From Tigriopus japonicus (lineage: Eukaryota > Arthropoda > Copepoda > Harpacticoida > Harpacticidae), in NCBI GenBank assembly GCA_010645155.1, contig CM021323.1, forward strand, positions 6,901,888 to 6,965,887: a stretch of DNA of 64,000 nucleotides, in the 5' to 3' direction. Shown piece by piece: positions 1 through 11,391 of this stretch. A program made the translations under genes and the position numbers. The notes below the pieces were generated by a model. The model saw nothing but the letters and a program-made list of their open reading frames with translations. It had not been told where the DNA came from and ran no database searches. Position 1 is the stretch's first letter. Each line of letters begins with the position of its first letter.

Positions 1-637
1 AATTGTTTTTTTCGGCTGGAATTTGAAATCCTAGCCTCTTCATCCAAAAAATTCAGCAGTTCTTGGCTGAGAATCAAGGATGGTTGTTCGTGTGGAAGTC
101 TTTTTACTAAGAAGATACAAAAAGTTCTTTCTGATGCCCTCTTCAGCTCACTCCAAAATTTGAGTGTTTGCCCAAAAATAAATTTTCATAAAGTCCACAA
201 ATTTTGTTAACTGCAGTTATTGAGTACAGAAAAGGCCACTTTTTGGGCTAAATCATCCCATCTACGTAGCAAGGGCGGGTTCTGGTTTAGTGCCATGATT
301 ATTCTATTTAAAAGGCTGGTTTGCAATTTCCTTCCCACACGCGCACGTGTCATGCAACCACTAGGAAAGCCCTCTAGAACCATAGAACCATTAGAAACCA
401 AGGGAGTGGTGTCATTGTATTGACCGGTTGTTGAGGAGTAAGTATTCTCTAGGGACTATGAGCCATGAAGTCAAAAGACTGTGTTACCAAAACTCATCAA
501 TATTTCAAAACCAAGGGCTTTCTAATGATTTATGAGGCAGAATCACTCTGCTTCACCATCGATTGAGTCAATGACCTCTATAAACCATTTTGCATTTCAT
601 GTTGGTATTCACTATCACGAGTTTGGGGAAATTTTAT
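1..637. other. No gene recognised
   Basis: AT-rich sequence with only short, unsupported ORFs on both strands. A further 3' exon of the PAN-like gene could lie here or beyond the left edge, because a usable splice donor exists at 718, but I could not identify one. Confidence 0.4.
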
Positions 638-2641
638 TTACCTCATGATAAGGTCATTGTGTTGCTTTTGGGTCATGAAATAATGCCCTGGATGACGTCC
701 ACCCATGATCAAAGCTACCTGAAAGCATGCAGTGTAAGATTCTTCAATCGTTTTGAAAAATGAACCTCGTGTCGTCATGTCAATAATCACCTCTGGTTCC
801 TTGTCTTTGGGAGCGCATTGTTGGAACATGTAACAATAGGCCGGGGATTCACTGTAATCCAATGGGTACCACCAATAATATCGACAACCAGTGGTGACCT
901 GACAATGGGTTTTGCACTCATCGTTAGACTCAACAAAGAACTTGACATCCAAGAAATTGTTTTTGCCCAAGGTGCATTGCACGTTGTCCACCATTCGTTT
1001 GGAACATGAACGAAGGATGAAACAGAATTCCTCTTGACTCGTTCCAATTTGATTCAAAAGAGGATTGATGACAGCCGGCAAATCAGGGTCGCCAGTTCGA
1101 GGTTTGGCTCGGGGGTGATACTTGAAATACGCACATCGGCGATCCTGCAAAATTGGATCACAATAACTATGAATCCCATGGTATGCCTTAAAGGCCGTGC
1201 GTGTACACGGCGAAATTACTAACGTCTTGGCACAATTGTTTGCATTCGCCATGCGATTTGATAAAGGGCTTGACTTCGACGGTGTTTTCCTTGTTGAGCA
1301 TGCAATCCGGTGATGCGTCTTCCACCTGTCGACCGCAACTTTTGAACAGGAAACATTGACTTGGGCGGGTAAATGACGAAGCATAGAATCTGCAAAAAAA
1401 ATGATTTGATTTGGTTGGTAAAATTACTCGCATCGAACTACATATCGCATTGATGTAAAACAAAAAGTCAAGCAAAGGCAGAGGCTTGAAACCAAAGCCT
1501 TGTTTTTATCAACCTCATGATGAAATGTCAATTATTTCAAGATCATTTATGTATCTTATATTCAATGTTAGTAATTTTTCATTAATAGTGTATGAGAGAG
1601 GTATTACTTGAGATTAATCAATCATTACTGTGGTTGATTGATGGAGTAATTGACTGATCGATTGATGAGTGACTTAAAATCATCCACCATTTCGTTAAAT
1701 CAACATTGCACGAGTCTTGCTTGCTCCATTTTACAAGCCCCATTTTAATTTGAAAAACATAATTCACGTAAAAAGGCTCTGATCCAACTAACTTTAATAT
1801 TGCGATTAATAACATAGGACTTCACAATAATGAGACCCTATTGATGGTCTATCTCTTTTTGAGCATCAATTTGGCAACGCAAAGAAACAAGTTCTTAAAT
1901 GTTCACAATCATTTGTGCTAATATTATGTTTCCAACAGAAATGAATGGCGTATTTGCGTGAAAATATGATTCACAACGATAGGATACTCAATTCAGCTTC
2001 CAAAATATCTTTTTATCAGAATCCATTTCATAATTGATTTCTTAAATTTGGACCATTGTACTAGCATTTGAAGATGACTTCCATTAAAACATTAAGTTCA
2101 CACAATTTTTTATACTTAAAATTCGTTCAGTTTTAAGCTTTTATTTTCTTGGCCTTTGTTGCTAAACTTGAAATCCTCATGAAAGGTTCCTTTTATTGGG
2201 AGCACAGAACCAAATAGAGAATCTGCGAGAACTAAGCTTTATCATTAAACAATCAATTCCACTTGTTGCCTTTGTTCCTAGCTTAAAGCTCAGTATTGGA
2301 TTTTTCTGCTTGAGCAAAATTAATTTCACAAATCCACACAAATCAAGCAATTGTTACAAGTTTAAATAATCTATAATTAACAAACAATAAAATCTGAAGA
2401 AAGCTACCCAAGAACTTGTTGTGAGTTACCTAAAGAATTTGCATTTATCCGACTTCTCGCAAAGCTTGAAGCATTCCTCCTCATCGGACACGAACAGTTG
2501 GACATCAATGAGATTATTGTGTTCGATTGGACACATCTGAGGAGCATTTTCCATCAGATTTCGTCCAGTCACTCCAATCACCATAAAGAATTCAACCCAA
2601 GCAAAGAAAGACAAAAACATAGCCACCATTTTCTTCAACAA
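638..2641 (-). CDS. Secreted protein with three PAN/apple-like cysteine repeats
   Basis: Inferred three-exon gene: exon 1 2641-2430, exon 2 1389-1224, exon 3 1144-638. The introns are 1390-2429 and a 79-bp intron 1145-1223, with GT/AG ends and kept frame, giving about 294 aa. The N-terminus (MLKKMVAMFLSFFAWVEFF) is a signal peptide. Three tandem units follow with the same six-cysteine pattern: Cys near the start, a hydrophobic F[VI] strand, then EC-x3-C-x4-6-C, an aromatic run (KFF, YFKY, YYWWY), and a closing C-F/Y-x4-C. This matches the PAN/apple fold, a carbohydrate- or protein-binding extracellular module (family knowledge). The repeat is split by both introns: exon 2 begins inside unit 1 and exon 3 inside unit 2. 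A donor-like CAG/GTAGCT at 719/718 could lead to another exon, so the C-terminus after the third unit is uncertain. The ligand is unknown. The neighbouring gene on the same strand is also secreted. Confidence 0.75.
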
Positions 2642-4606
2642 CTTTCCAAAAGTCTACAAACGCATTCACTCATTCACACACGAGAGGTCTCATTGAGCAC
2701 TGTTTTTGACCTGGTCCAAACAAGTACTAAAAGACAAAGAAAGGTCTGCGACTTTCGAAAACACGCGAAGGCTACCTTTCCAAACTTTTGTCAGGTCAAT
2801 TAGCCTAGCTGACAGAAGTTCAGAGCCGGTTACAAGTAGATTTATTGATCACACTCCGGTTACTAGACACCTTTTTTCTTTGGCAAGCATGGGAGACAAC
2901 TAAATGGAAAAGAGCTCTCCGTCAGAAGGAAATGCATACCGACATAAGGTACGATCCCGTTTCCTGTTTGAAGTTTGCACCCTTCTTTCAACAGTTTGAA
3001 GGGCCCTCGCCCCACCAACTTCCACGCCTTCCCCCTCGTACTATGTACATTACTTTCTGGTGTAGATACACTTGTAGGTACGTGTGCCTTTCTTTCGTTG
3101 AGTTGTCTAGCGAGGATCGATGGATGGATGAAGGTAGTAGACTTTTAAACTATTCCACCCACAGGGGGAGTGAGTGACATTAGCGATCCAGGTGAATAAT
3201 TTGGCGGCATCGTCACCCTCCTCGCGAATCGCTAATCCATTCAGGTACCAGTGACACGTCCATCCATTCACCCTTGGATCGTTACGTAGAATAGGAAATG
3301 AAGCCAAAAACCTGACCCAACATTAACTCGAGATGCAAACAACGCGTGAGATCGATTCAATCACCGACTCAATGAGATTCAGGGGTGGGCTTTTGAGCTC
3401 TGGAATTAAAGGGTTAGTTGTGGGATCCATGTTGAACAGGTTTGAGAAAGGCATTTAGAACACGTCAGAGTCTAGAGCAAGCAGGGAATAGGGTTTAATT
3501 AACGGTGTTTGCATCGATTTTGTAGGTTGAACAGGGGCAATATGTGTAAACTGCAATCGAAGATTCAAGGTGTTTCTATAGGCACACAAACTATTGTTAA
3601 TTATCAAAAAGGCAACTTGGACAACACTTCTTTAAGACACTTTAAACTAGTATGTCAAGAACTTACATTTACCAAATCAACCATTTCAAAGTATGTTGCT
3701 TCTCCGGATTATGATCCACTTTAAACCGGATGGAACGTTCTCAAGCAACCTAAAGTACTTATGAAACCATGCCACTAAGGTAAATGGAAAATGTTACTTT
3801 AACAAATTTGATTTCTGCCGACCTCAATTTTTAGTGTTTTTAGTATGTTTTCGATCACTCCATGAAAATGATTGCGGTATATAAGAGCAAATTAGGCCAC
3901 ACAGGTGAAAAAAATTATATGGGATTAGCGTGCCCTAAAGAATCAATGTAGACAAATTTTCTCGCACCCGCTCAGGGGGAGTTTTAAATAAAGCAACAAA
4001 TTGATGTTTAAAAAAGATGATTTACTTAGAGCGATTCAAGCCGCTCATGCTCAAATGTCAAAGCTCTTTAAATTGAAATTTCTTAAACATGAATATTACT
4101 ACAATGTATCATCATTTATCAATCTAAAATCTTGATAATCAAAGGTCATTATGATTTTGGTCATCGACAGTGGCTGTGATAAAAGTTTCTATTTTTTAAA
4201 TCTCTATGACAATATTTTAACCAGGCCGGAAGAGAGTGCCATTTTTAGCCAAAGGAAGAAGGAAAGTGCGATAAGCTCGAAATGCAATTACAGACAAAAA
4301 CGAGGGTGAGATATGAAAAGATATTACCGAGAACCCCACCCAACCAGATGGTAGCCATGGCGAGATGGAGGGAAAATATGTCATGTCATCCGGACGTAGC
4401 TTCACACATCATTGATATCACATTCACGAAAGACAACCTACGTACAAAATGAGTCAACAAGCGACATACAACTCACCCCCTCATTCTCTCATTTTGAGTG
4501 AATCAATTCCAAAATACGAAGGAGAAAGAAAGGCATGATACACGTGTCAATGTTTGACAAATAGTCGAATTGTCAGCGGAACTAATCCAGTTTTATTCAA
4601 ATTTCC
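2642..4606. other. Intergenic, with one weak exon candidate
   Basis: Apart from the exon-like ORF at 3107-3307 I see no gene, RNA or bounded repeat here. The sequence just upstream of 2641 should hold the promoter of the PAN-like gene, but I recognise no specific motif. Confidence 0.35.
3107..3307 (-). CDS. Possible orphan terminal exon, unrecognised
   Basis: A 66-codon open stretch whose composition looks more coding-like than its surroundings (GWTCHWYLNG, KLFTWIANVTHSPCGW). A CAG acceptor precedes it near 3312. Upstream exons are not visible, and I recognise no family. It could be a last exon of a gene lying to the right, an exon of a damaged gene, or a chance ORF. Treat as a candidate only. 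Confidence 0.2.
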   Translation of the reverse strand: MASFPILRNDPRVNGWTCHWYLNGLAIREEGDDAAKLFTWIANVTHSPCGWNSLKVYYLHPSIDPR

Positions 4607-7600
4607 CTATGGTCTAACGTTTTGTCGAATCCAACTCAGGAAGGTCTCTACACGGACATAAACACCAGGATCTCCGTCACCACAAGTACTCTTTCCGAAC
4701 GAAACGAGGCCAACCACACCATATCGGCCTCGGTTATCCTTGAGTAAAAGAGGTCCTCCACTGTCTCCATTACAGGAGTCCAATCCTGGACCTCCGGCAC
4801 AAATTTGGATGGATGAGCGAACTCTACCTCTCCAAGATAGATTACATTCGTCCACGTTAACAACTGGCAATTGAGCCTTTTGTAACACGGGGGTGATGAC
4901 GCCCAATCTCTATGTAAATGACAAAAAAAACAGCTTTTAGACATACGACAAAACGTTTACCTTGAAAAAAGCATGGGGGAATGTACTTATGTGCATATTC
5001 AAAGATTTTTTATATGAAACACTTATGCCTTTCGCCTGACAATCAAAGTTGGCTTTCAGAATATTGGCATGTATTAAACTCGAATTTCCTTAAAAGGTTC
5101 CTTAATTTCTGATTTTCAGTTGTATTTTCTAAGCTTAAAACGTGACTAATAAGTGGGATCTCGGTCATTTTTCTTGTTTTGAATATTATAAAACCTGGAA
5201 GTTTTTCAATGGATCGACTTTGTCGAAATGTTTCAACATTTAACTTATAACTGCTTCAAATGTTTTTCACGTAGTGCACTTCAGCACTTAAGAGCAAACG
5301 TTTTTGATAATGGCCAAATGGTTAGCATGTTAGAAGGAAAATCCATTCTGATGGGACTTCCCCCTTTTCTTAACCGATACTTCCTGCTTACGGGAGAACA
5401 CCAACATAAATGCTAAGATGGATGCAAAAACAAGTTTCTAAATTATGGGTTCATTTGAGCGATCTGTTGTCTTTCTTGATCTGCAGACAAAAATGGGATA
5501 TAAAAATATCTATAAAACATAATAGCAATTTTTGCTTTTCAAATTGAGGGATAACTCGCAAACGTCCCCTAGTTTCAGCTGAATCCGAAAGGGAGTTCAA
5601 ATTGTAAATATTTCTAAATAGTTTGGCCAAACTAACTCTCAGGACTTTAAAGGTAGCAAATCTGTTTTTAGGTAGGAAGGTAGATTTTATTCAAATGAGT
5701 CAAAAGACTATTAGTTTGGCATGGGGGGTTCTATATTTTTGTGCTCTTTAAAACTTGAATTACACTTACTTCTCTGCTTCCGGGGTCATTGTACCTTGTC
5801 ATACCCCATCCAACTACAGTCACATCCTTGCCATTCAAGTCACCAGAAAATGGAGCATTTTGTGGAAGACAAACCACGGTCACGCTGGATGTGAGATCAA
5901 CCGGGCGATCTAACCTAATAAGGGCTATGTCATTTCTAAAGCTATCGGATTTGTCGTAATCTTCATGAATCAAGATGCTAGCGATACCCACCTGAAACGG
6001 CAATGATGTGATATTCAATATATAAAGATCAAACCATTTCTTTTCTCCATAAACTTACATCTTGAACTCTTTTAGAGCATTTGGATTTATCCTGGTTACA
6101 ATCGCAATCGGTCTCCACGTTCAGTTCACCCAATCTAACTACGGTGGGTTGTGGAAATTTAGAGCAATGCGCCGCGGTAATGACATATCTGCGGTTGATC
6201 AGAGCCCCACCACACCCCCAGAGGGTTTGTCCCGGCGAAATCCCATCGTAGCCAAGAAGTGCCAAGAAAGGAAACTCCTCCACGGAGGCTTTCTTACCCC
6301 CGATCACAAAGAGATTATTCAAAGCTTGACCACACTCATTAGGATTGGGCAAGTAAGCTCCTGAGCTTGGAATAGAGCTTTGAAAGCTTCGATCAGAGTT
6401 GGGACATTCCTCTTGAAATGTCGTTACCACGCTGCCAACCACGCCCCCACTTCCACCTCCCGAATCAGTACAAGAGCAGTATCCCCATTCTCCTGTGATG
6501 TGTTTGCCTTGGGAATCCACTTTAGTGGAACACCATTCCAACCCATTGGGATCGTAGTCGGGAGTACACGATGAATACAATTTACCTTCAAGGATGAAGG
6601 GAAACACACAGGGGCGGTTGGGTCGAAATCCAGCATACTTGAATATAAGATGAAATCTCCCGTGACAATGGAGTATAATTAAAGTGGCTCTAAGATCTTT
6701 CCAGCAACATTAAAACGAAACGATTGGCAGTGCTTGGGTGCTTGGGAGAATATGTCATTAACAACTTAAAACCACTTAAAACATGAACAACAATTTATCT
6801 TAATGCCGCGTGCATTCCGAAATCTTGACATTTCAAGCATTTCTTTCTGGCTACTTTCAGGCAAATCATTTTTTTCTAGTATTGGCTCACTTCAGGATTT
6901 TTTTCCAGCACTCCGGTTGTTCAGTAAGCGGTAGGTAAGATTGCACAATACTCACAGATGCAGATGCAACCTCAATTTTAAGCTATCAATAAGTCAAACT
7001 ACATCTTTTAGATTTCTACTCCTAGAATTAATGTCAAACTTGTCAAGGTTCATTATAAAAGGTTGCTTTGATTGCTACAATGATAAAGTTCTTAAACGTA
7101 AGGAAAACCATGATCCACAAAGGAAATGAGGGGAAAAAGTTTAAAGCTAGTTATGCTTAAAGCCCTTGACAAAGCGTTTATTCGGTTGAAAGACATGAAC
7201 CAAATCGAACATGCAAAATTTTTCAAAACAAATCAATTTGCAAATTGCAGCGAAGAGCAACTTACCTTTTTTTTTAACGTTTGTTCTTTTAGTTGTTTAT
7301 TGGGTCATAAAAGTGCCCTAAGGCTATTCTTAGTAAGCGAATTTCATCAAATGAATCAAATGAAATGTCTTTTTAGATTTTGTCTACGCGTAGATTGACG
7401 CTTTTGACCAAAGCCGAAAGGTTCAGCCGAAATAGGGCCTCACTGAAACCGAAAGCAGTTGACGAAAAATATCAACTGAATACTGAATTCTGAACCAAAC
7501 ACTTCTCCGTCAGAAAATGCCACTAATCACATCCAATTATATGTTTTCTTTGTCTGGTTTTAATGAAACCAAATAAAGTCCTTAACGCCCTTTCAAAAAC

Positions 7601-7954
7601 TTGAGAAACCGCCTTAGAACTTACAGTCCTACAACCTGAAGCAGGTTGAACATTTTTTTTCGCTGGCTGAGGTTGACATGAGGTTGTATCGCAATATCCC
7701 CATCTTCCTTCACCAGAGATGTGCTGACCAAATTCATCCACCTCAACTGAACACCAAGACCGATTGGTATCATCCCCAAATGTTGTGCAGGAGTTGAAGG
7801 TTTCTCCATCGTATTCAAATGGGAATTGGCACTTTTCGGCGAATTCTGTGCCCTCCACTGTTGGAATTGTGACACATTGAGAGGCCACCTCTTTGATTAG
7901 ATTTGCCAGCCAGACGCACAGAATGACACCCAACCTGTTGTATGTGGACTGCAT
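4607..7954 (-). CDS. FN2-FN2-trypsin-like serine protease, secreted zymogen
   Basis: Inferred four-exon gene: 7954-7625, 6637-6059, 5991-5770, 4909-4607. All junctions are phase 0 with GT/AG ends, giving 477 aa. The order is a signal peptide (about residues 1-26, hydrophobic LGVILCVWLANLI), a first fibronectin type II domain (CQFPFEYDGETFNSC to GYCD, about 38-82), a second one (CVFPFILEGKLYSSC to GYCS, about 119-162), a Gly/Ser linker, and an S1A peptidase domain from VIGG (about 212). The catalytic triad is present: His in ITAAHC, Asp in NDIALI, Ser in GDSGGP. Asp six residues before the Ser (LDSCNGDSGG) predicts cleavage after Lys/Arg. The domain adds a DCDCNQDKSKC loop. The residue before VIGG is Phe (NNLF), not the usual Arg/Lys, so activation by a trypsin-like enzyme at that peptide bond is not expected. 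FN2 modules often bind collagen or other matrix (family knowledge). A role in clotting, immunity or digestion is only inference. The start at 7954 was chosen because it begins the signal peptide. Confidence 0.85.
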
Positions 7955-8561
7955 TGTTACCAGGTGCAACGGCAAATGCACTTCATATTCATGTGGTTTG
8001 AGTGCATCATCATTCGTACATTCTGGCCAAACATGTTTAGCTGAAGCGCAACTGAACATTGGTTTCGAAGAACTGAGTCATTGGATGAGAGGAAGGCCAA
8101 AAGGGGCTTAATGGCAATTTTGATTCAACGTCAAAAAAAAAAAAAAAGAAACCAGTCAAATCTGAAAACAAGTTATATATTTCAAGAGTAGCTGTGCGTA
8201 ATTCTCCGAGATACAAGGTTGGGACCACACAAAGTACTCCACAACAACCTGAAAGTGTTTATGTTGTGACACTGTTTGTACAAATGTTTAGTTTGATTTG
8301 AAAATGAAACCAAACGAATAGTTTTTCAGAGTTGTAATGAAAATTTTAGTATGAGAGTATTCTTTTTATAAGACCCTATTCTAAATGGTTTTGCTACAGG
8401 GTGACTGATAGCTCTGGGAACAGAATTTTTGCATGGTATATATTTCCTTAATTTTTGTATAGTTCAATTCTTGGGGAGATGGTTGTGGTGCAGTTGGTAA
8501 AAAGCGCGCCTGATCTCTGCTCGGGTTCATGGCATTCCAAATGTAATGGATACTTACATTT
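7955..8561. other. Upstream of protease gene, no gene seen
   Basis: Contains a short homopolymer run near 8133-8150. Near 8478-8545 there is a stretch resembling a tRNA-SINE head, with an A-box-like TGGTGCAGTTGG and a GGTTCA-like B box that is interrupted. The likeness is too weak to call as an element. Confidence 0.3.
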
Positions 8562-8707
8562 AAGATTAGCACATTTCCATGCTGCTTATGAAGCTTGTTG
8601 GGCCACCACTTGGTTGACGCTGAGGAATCCAAGCTTTTCAGCCATGACCTTTGCCTGGACATGTTCAGAGCATCGTACATGCAGCAGAAGTCGGGCAGCG
8701 TCATTAC
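8562..8707 (-). repeat. Inverted fragment of the adjacent LINE
   Basis: The minus strand here matches plus-strand 9683-9835 at about nine bases in ten. Both read through ...LLLHVR.SEHV.AKVMA.KLGFLSVNQVV.QQAS. It is therefore a second, inverted piece of the same LINE ORF2 C-terminal region lying about 1 kb upstream of the first, either a separate inverted insertion or a rearrangement of one copy. Confidence 0.65.
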
Positions 8708-8747
8708 ATAAACATTTAATAACGAAAGACCAAGGATGCCTTTGAAT

Positions 8748-10046
8748 CATACAGGCCTGTGGCATTGTTGGCAACCGTCTCAAAGGTGGCGGAAAGGGTG
8801 TTATATGAACAACTTTCTGATTTTGCGGAGAAGATTGGAAAAATCCCTTCACAACAACATGGCTTTCGTCGTCACCGTGGGATAGATACTGCCCTTGCCA
8901 ACTTGGTTAACTCTGCGAGCAAATCAAGGGAAGCCAAAAAGTGCGTCGTTGCTGCCTCATTCAATTTCTCGTGTGCTTTCGACACCATTGACGTAGAAGT
9001 TGTGATTCAGACTCTAGAGTCATGGATGAATGGCCCCTCATTGGCCTTGATGCGGTCATACCTCTCCGGAAATAAGCAAAGACTGAGATGGAATGGAGTT
9101 CTCTCTTTCACCCTTTGGTGTCAGACAGGGATCAGTTTTGGGACCTCTGATCTTCGCCCTAGTCACTGCTACCATTTCGGCATTCTGCGACAATCATCAA
9201 ACAACCACCACCTTGTACGCTGACGACGTTAGCACCATTGCTGCTCATGAGAACCTTCAAGTTGCCATAGGTTCCCTCACCAGCATTGCCGATAGGCTTC
9301 TAACCTTTGCTGCTGCTGTAGGACTCGTTACAAATCCATCTAAAACCCAGTTTTTGGCCCCGGCTTCAGCTCCGCCGGTTAGAATAGGTGACACATCTCT
9401 GAGCCCAGTCCCTACTATGACAGTCCTCGGCTCATCACAGGACACCCGTTTTTGCTTTGCTGAGTCAAACAAGGCCATGGTCGCAAGTCTCCGTTCCCGG
9501 CTTGGTGTAGTCCGTCGTATTGAAGCCCACATTCCACGGGGAAAACTCCTGAATGAGATTACCCATGCCCTTATCTGGGGAAAACTGCGACAATGTGCGT
9601 GGGTAACCAGAGCTCTCTGTGCTCCCTCTCAAAACCAAGCTTTCAACTTCAGCACAAACAATAAGGCTCAGGTGGTCCTTAATGACGGTGCCCGACTTCT
9701 GCTGCATGTACGACTCTCTGAACATGTTCATGCAAAGGTCATGGCTGGAAAGCTTGGATTCCTCAGCGTCAACCAAGTGGTGGTCCAACAAGCTTCATTA
9801 CTTCATTAGCAGCATGGAAATGTGCTAATCTTCGAGCAGAAGGCAAAGGCCCCTTGGACGAGATCGCAACCACGGTCTCCACGAGGACTAGAGCGGCGAC
9901 AGAGCCTGCTAAGGCCCAGCTCCTCCTCAGATGTAGCCAGGAACATAAACCTCATGTGGGATACATCTCCTGAGCTTCGCGGTGCCTCCTCCCTTCGAAC
10001 GGCGAAAGTGGTAGCCAGAAAACTGGAAAAGAACTCTCCATTCTAA
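8748..10046 (+). pseudogene. LINE reverse transcriptase fragment, frameshifted
   Basis: Remnant of a non-LTR retrotransposon ORF2. The first frame (8759-9223) carries the RT fingers/palm start (QQHGFRRHRGIDTAL; SCAFDTID in the position of the first catalytic Asp block). A frameshift near 9110-9125 moves the reading to 9093-9809, which holds GVRQGSVLGPLIF and the catalytic box LYADDV, followed by the thumb region. Another frame change near 9800 continues into a C-terminal stretch (AAWKCANLRAEGKG, RTRAATEPAK). The 5' part with the endonuclease is absent, so this is a dead, 5'-truncated copy. The clade is not assigned. Confidence 0.8.
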
Positions 10047-10697
10047 AAGAAACCGGCTACCAATCTCCCGAAATGCTCGTGGAGTTTTGACAACAATCCT
10101 CTCGACAGAGTCAACGAATTTTGTTACCTTGGGATAACATTCTCATCACAATTTGTCTTCTCGGCACATCTACGGGAAATCAATATGAAAGCACGTGCTC
10201 GGATTGGCTTTCTATTTCCACGCCTTGAGCTTCATCGACTTCCCTTCCACATTTTACTGAGGGTCTTTCAAACATATATTCTGCCCATCTACGAGTATGC
10301 CCTATCTGGCTGAAGCAAATTGCCTTGGAACGCATCACTTCCGTAACACTGGGCTCTAATTTTGAGGGAGTTCAGCTCACCCTTTTCAACGACCTTCCCA
10401 AACCGCCTTCGATCACTCTTTTTTCTGATATTCCTTCATACTTCTGGCGAAGCCGCGTTCTTCCTCTGATTTCAGTGTACCCGAGGCACCGAAGGCTAAT
10501 ATTTCGGGAAATACTTGACGCTGAACACCATATTAATTGCAGTAGGAAAGAATTCCATCCCACTCCTTCTGATGATTGCATATGTTTGATCTGTGGTGAT
10601 TTGGCACATCCATACCATACGCTTTATTTTTGTAATGTTTCGAAACCATGTTGATGATAAAAGACATCGCAATAAATGAGTAATAATAATAATCAAT
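10047..10697 (+). pseudogene. LINE 3' end with C-terminal zinc knuckle and TAA tail
   Basis: A second LINE piece, starting with a typical post-palm segment (VNEFCYLGITFSSQFVFSAH, then YILPIYEYALSG and a stop). It continues in an ORF at 10325-10654 that ends with CLICGD-x5-H-x5-C, resembling the C-terminal zinc knuckle of several LINE clades. The segment finishes with a TAA/AAT microsatellite tail (about 10676-10697). Simple 3' TAA repeats are known from I-type LINEs (established knowledge), so an I/R1-like origin is possible. It may be the 3' end of the preceding copy or an independent one. Confidence 0.65.
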
Positions 10698-11391
10698 TCT
10701 CGAAATCCTGCGAAGCCTATAGATCCACAAGTTCTCATATGTACAGTACCGCATACATAAGATCCTTTCTTTTTTACCCTTTCTGACTATAGATTTTATT
10801 AGAGCCTAGAGTAGCCATTTGGCCAAGGCTCTCCATCAGTCGATGTTGAGAAAATCTGAAATATATTCCATTCTACTGCTACTACTACTTGCCTCAAATG
10901 GCGCTAAATGAACCCGGAATGGACCCTAACACGTATACTCACAAGAAGCTATGTTTATGATTGTAATCTGACATTGTAAATGCATCCAGGAGAAATCATG
11001 TTACAATAAATATAACGTACTTGTGGAACCACAAACACTGACGGACATGCCACATGGACAGATATGAAAGCCCAAGATATCTCAATGGTAAATTTTAGAG
11101 CTCCAACATTCTTGTAGGAATTTGCACAAGCTCAATCATAGTCAACCCATGTTTTGACAAAATATTTAAACCCATGATATGCGGGTAAAACTTAAAGTGG
11201 GTAAAGCTTAAGTTTGTTGTATATCGCCGTTCATGGATTAATAGATTTCTTGGTGTTTGATTTCACGTGAAACATTGTTTGTCCCTAAAGAAGCATGTTC
11301 TAGAACATAACTTTTAATAAATGCAATAAATGACACAAAAAATCCTGATTCCGTTATTTTTCCTTTACTTCGTCGTAGCTTTTTGATGGAT
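10698..11391. other. No gene recognised
   Basis: AT-rich spacer downstream of the receptor gene (which ends at 11392 on the minus strand). No ORF, RNA or bounded repeat is supported. Confidence 0.4.

Noticed and set aside
8478..8545. tRNA-like A box followed by GGTTCA
   Set aside because: The B box is interrupted and no SINE body or tail could be recognised.
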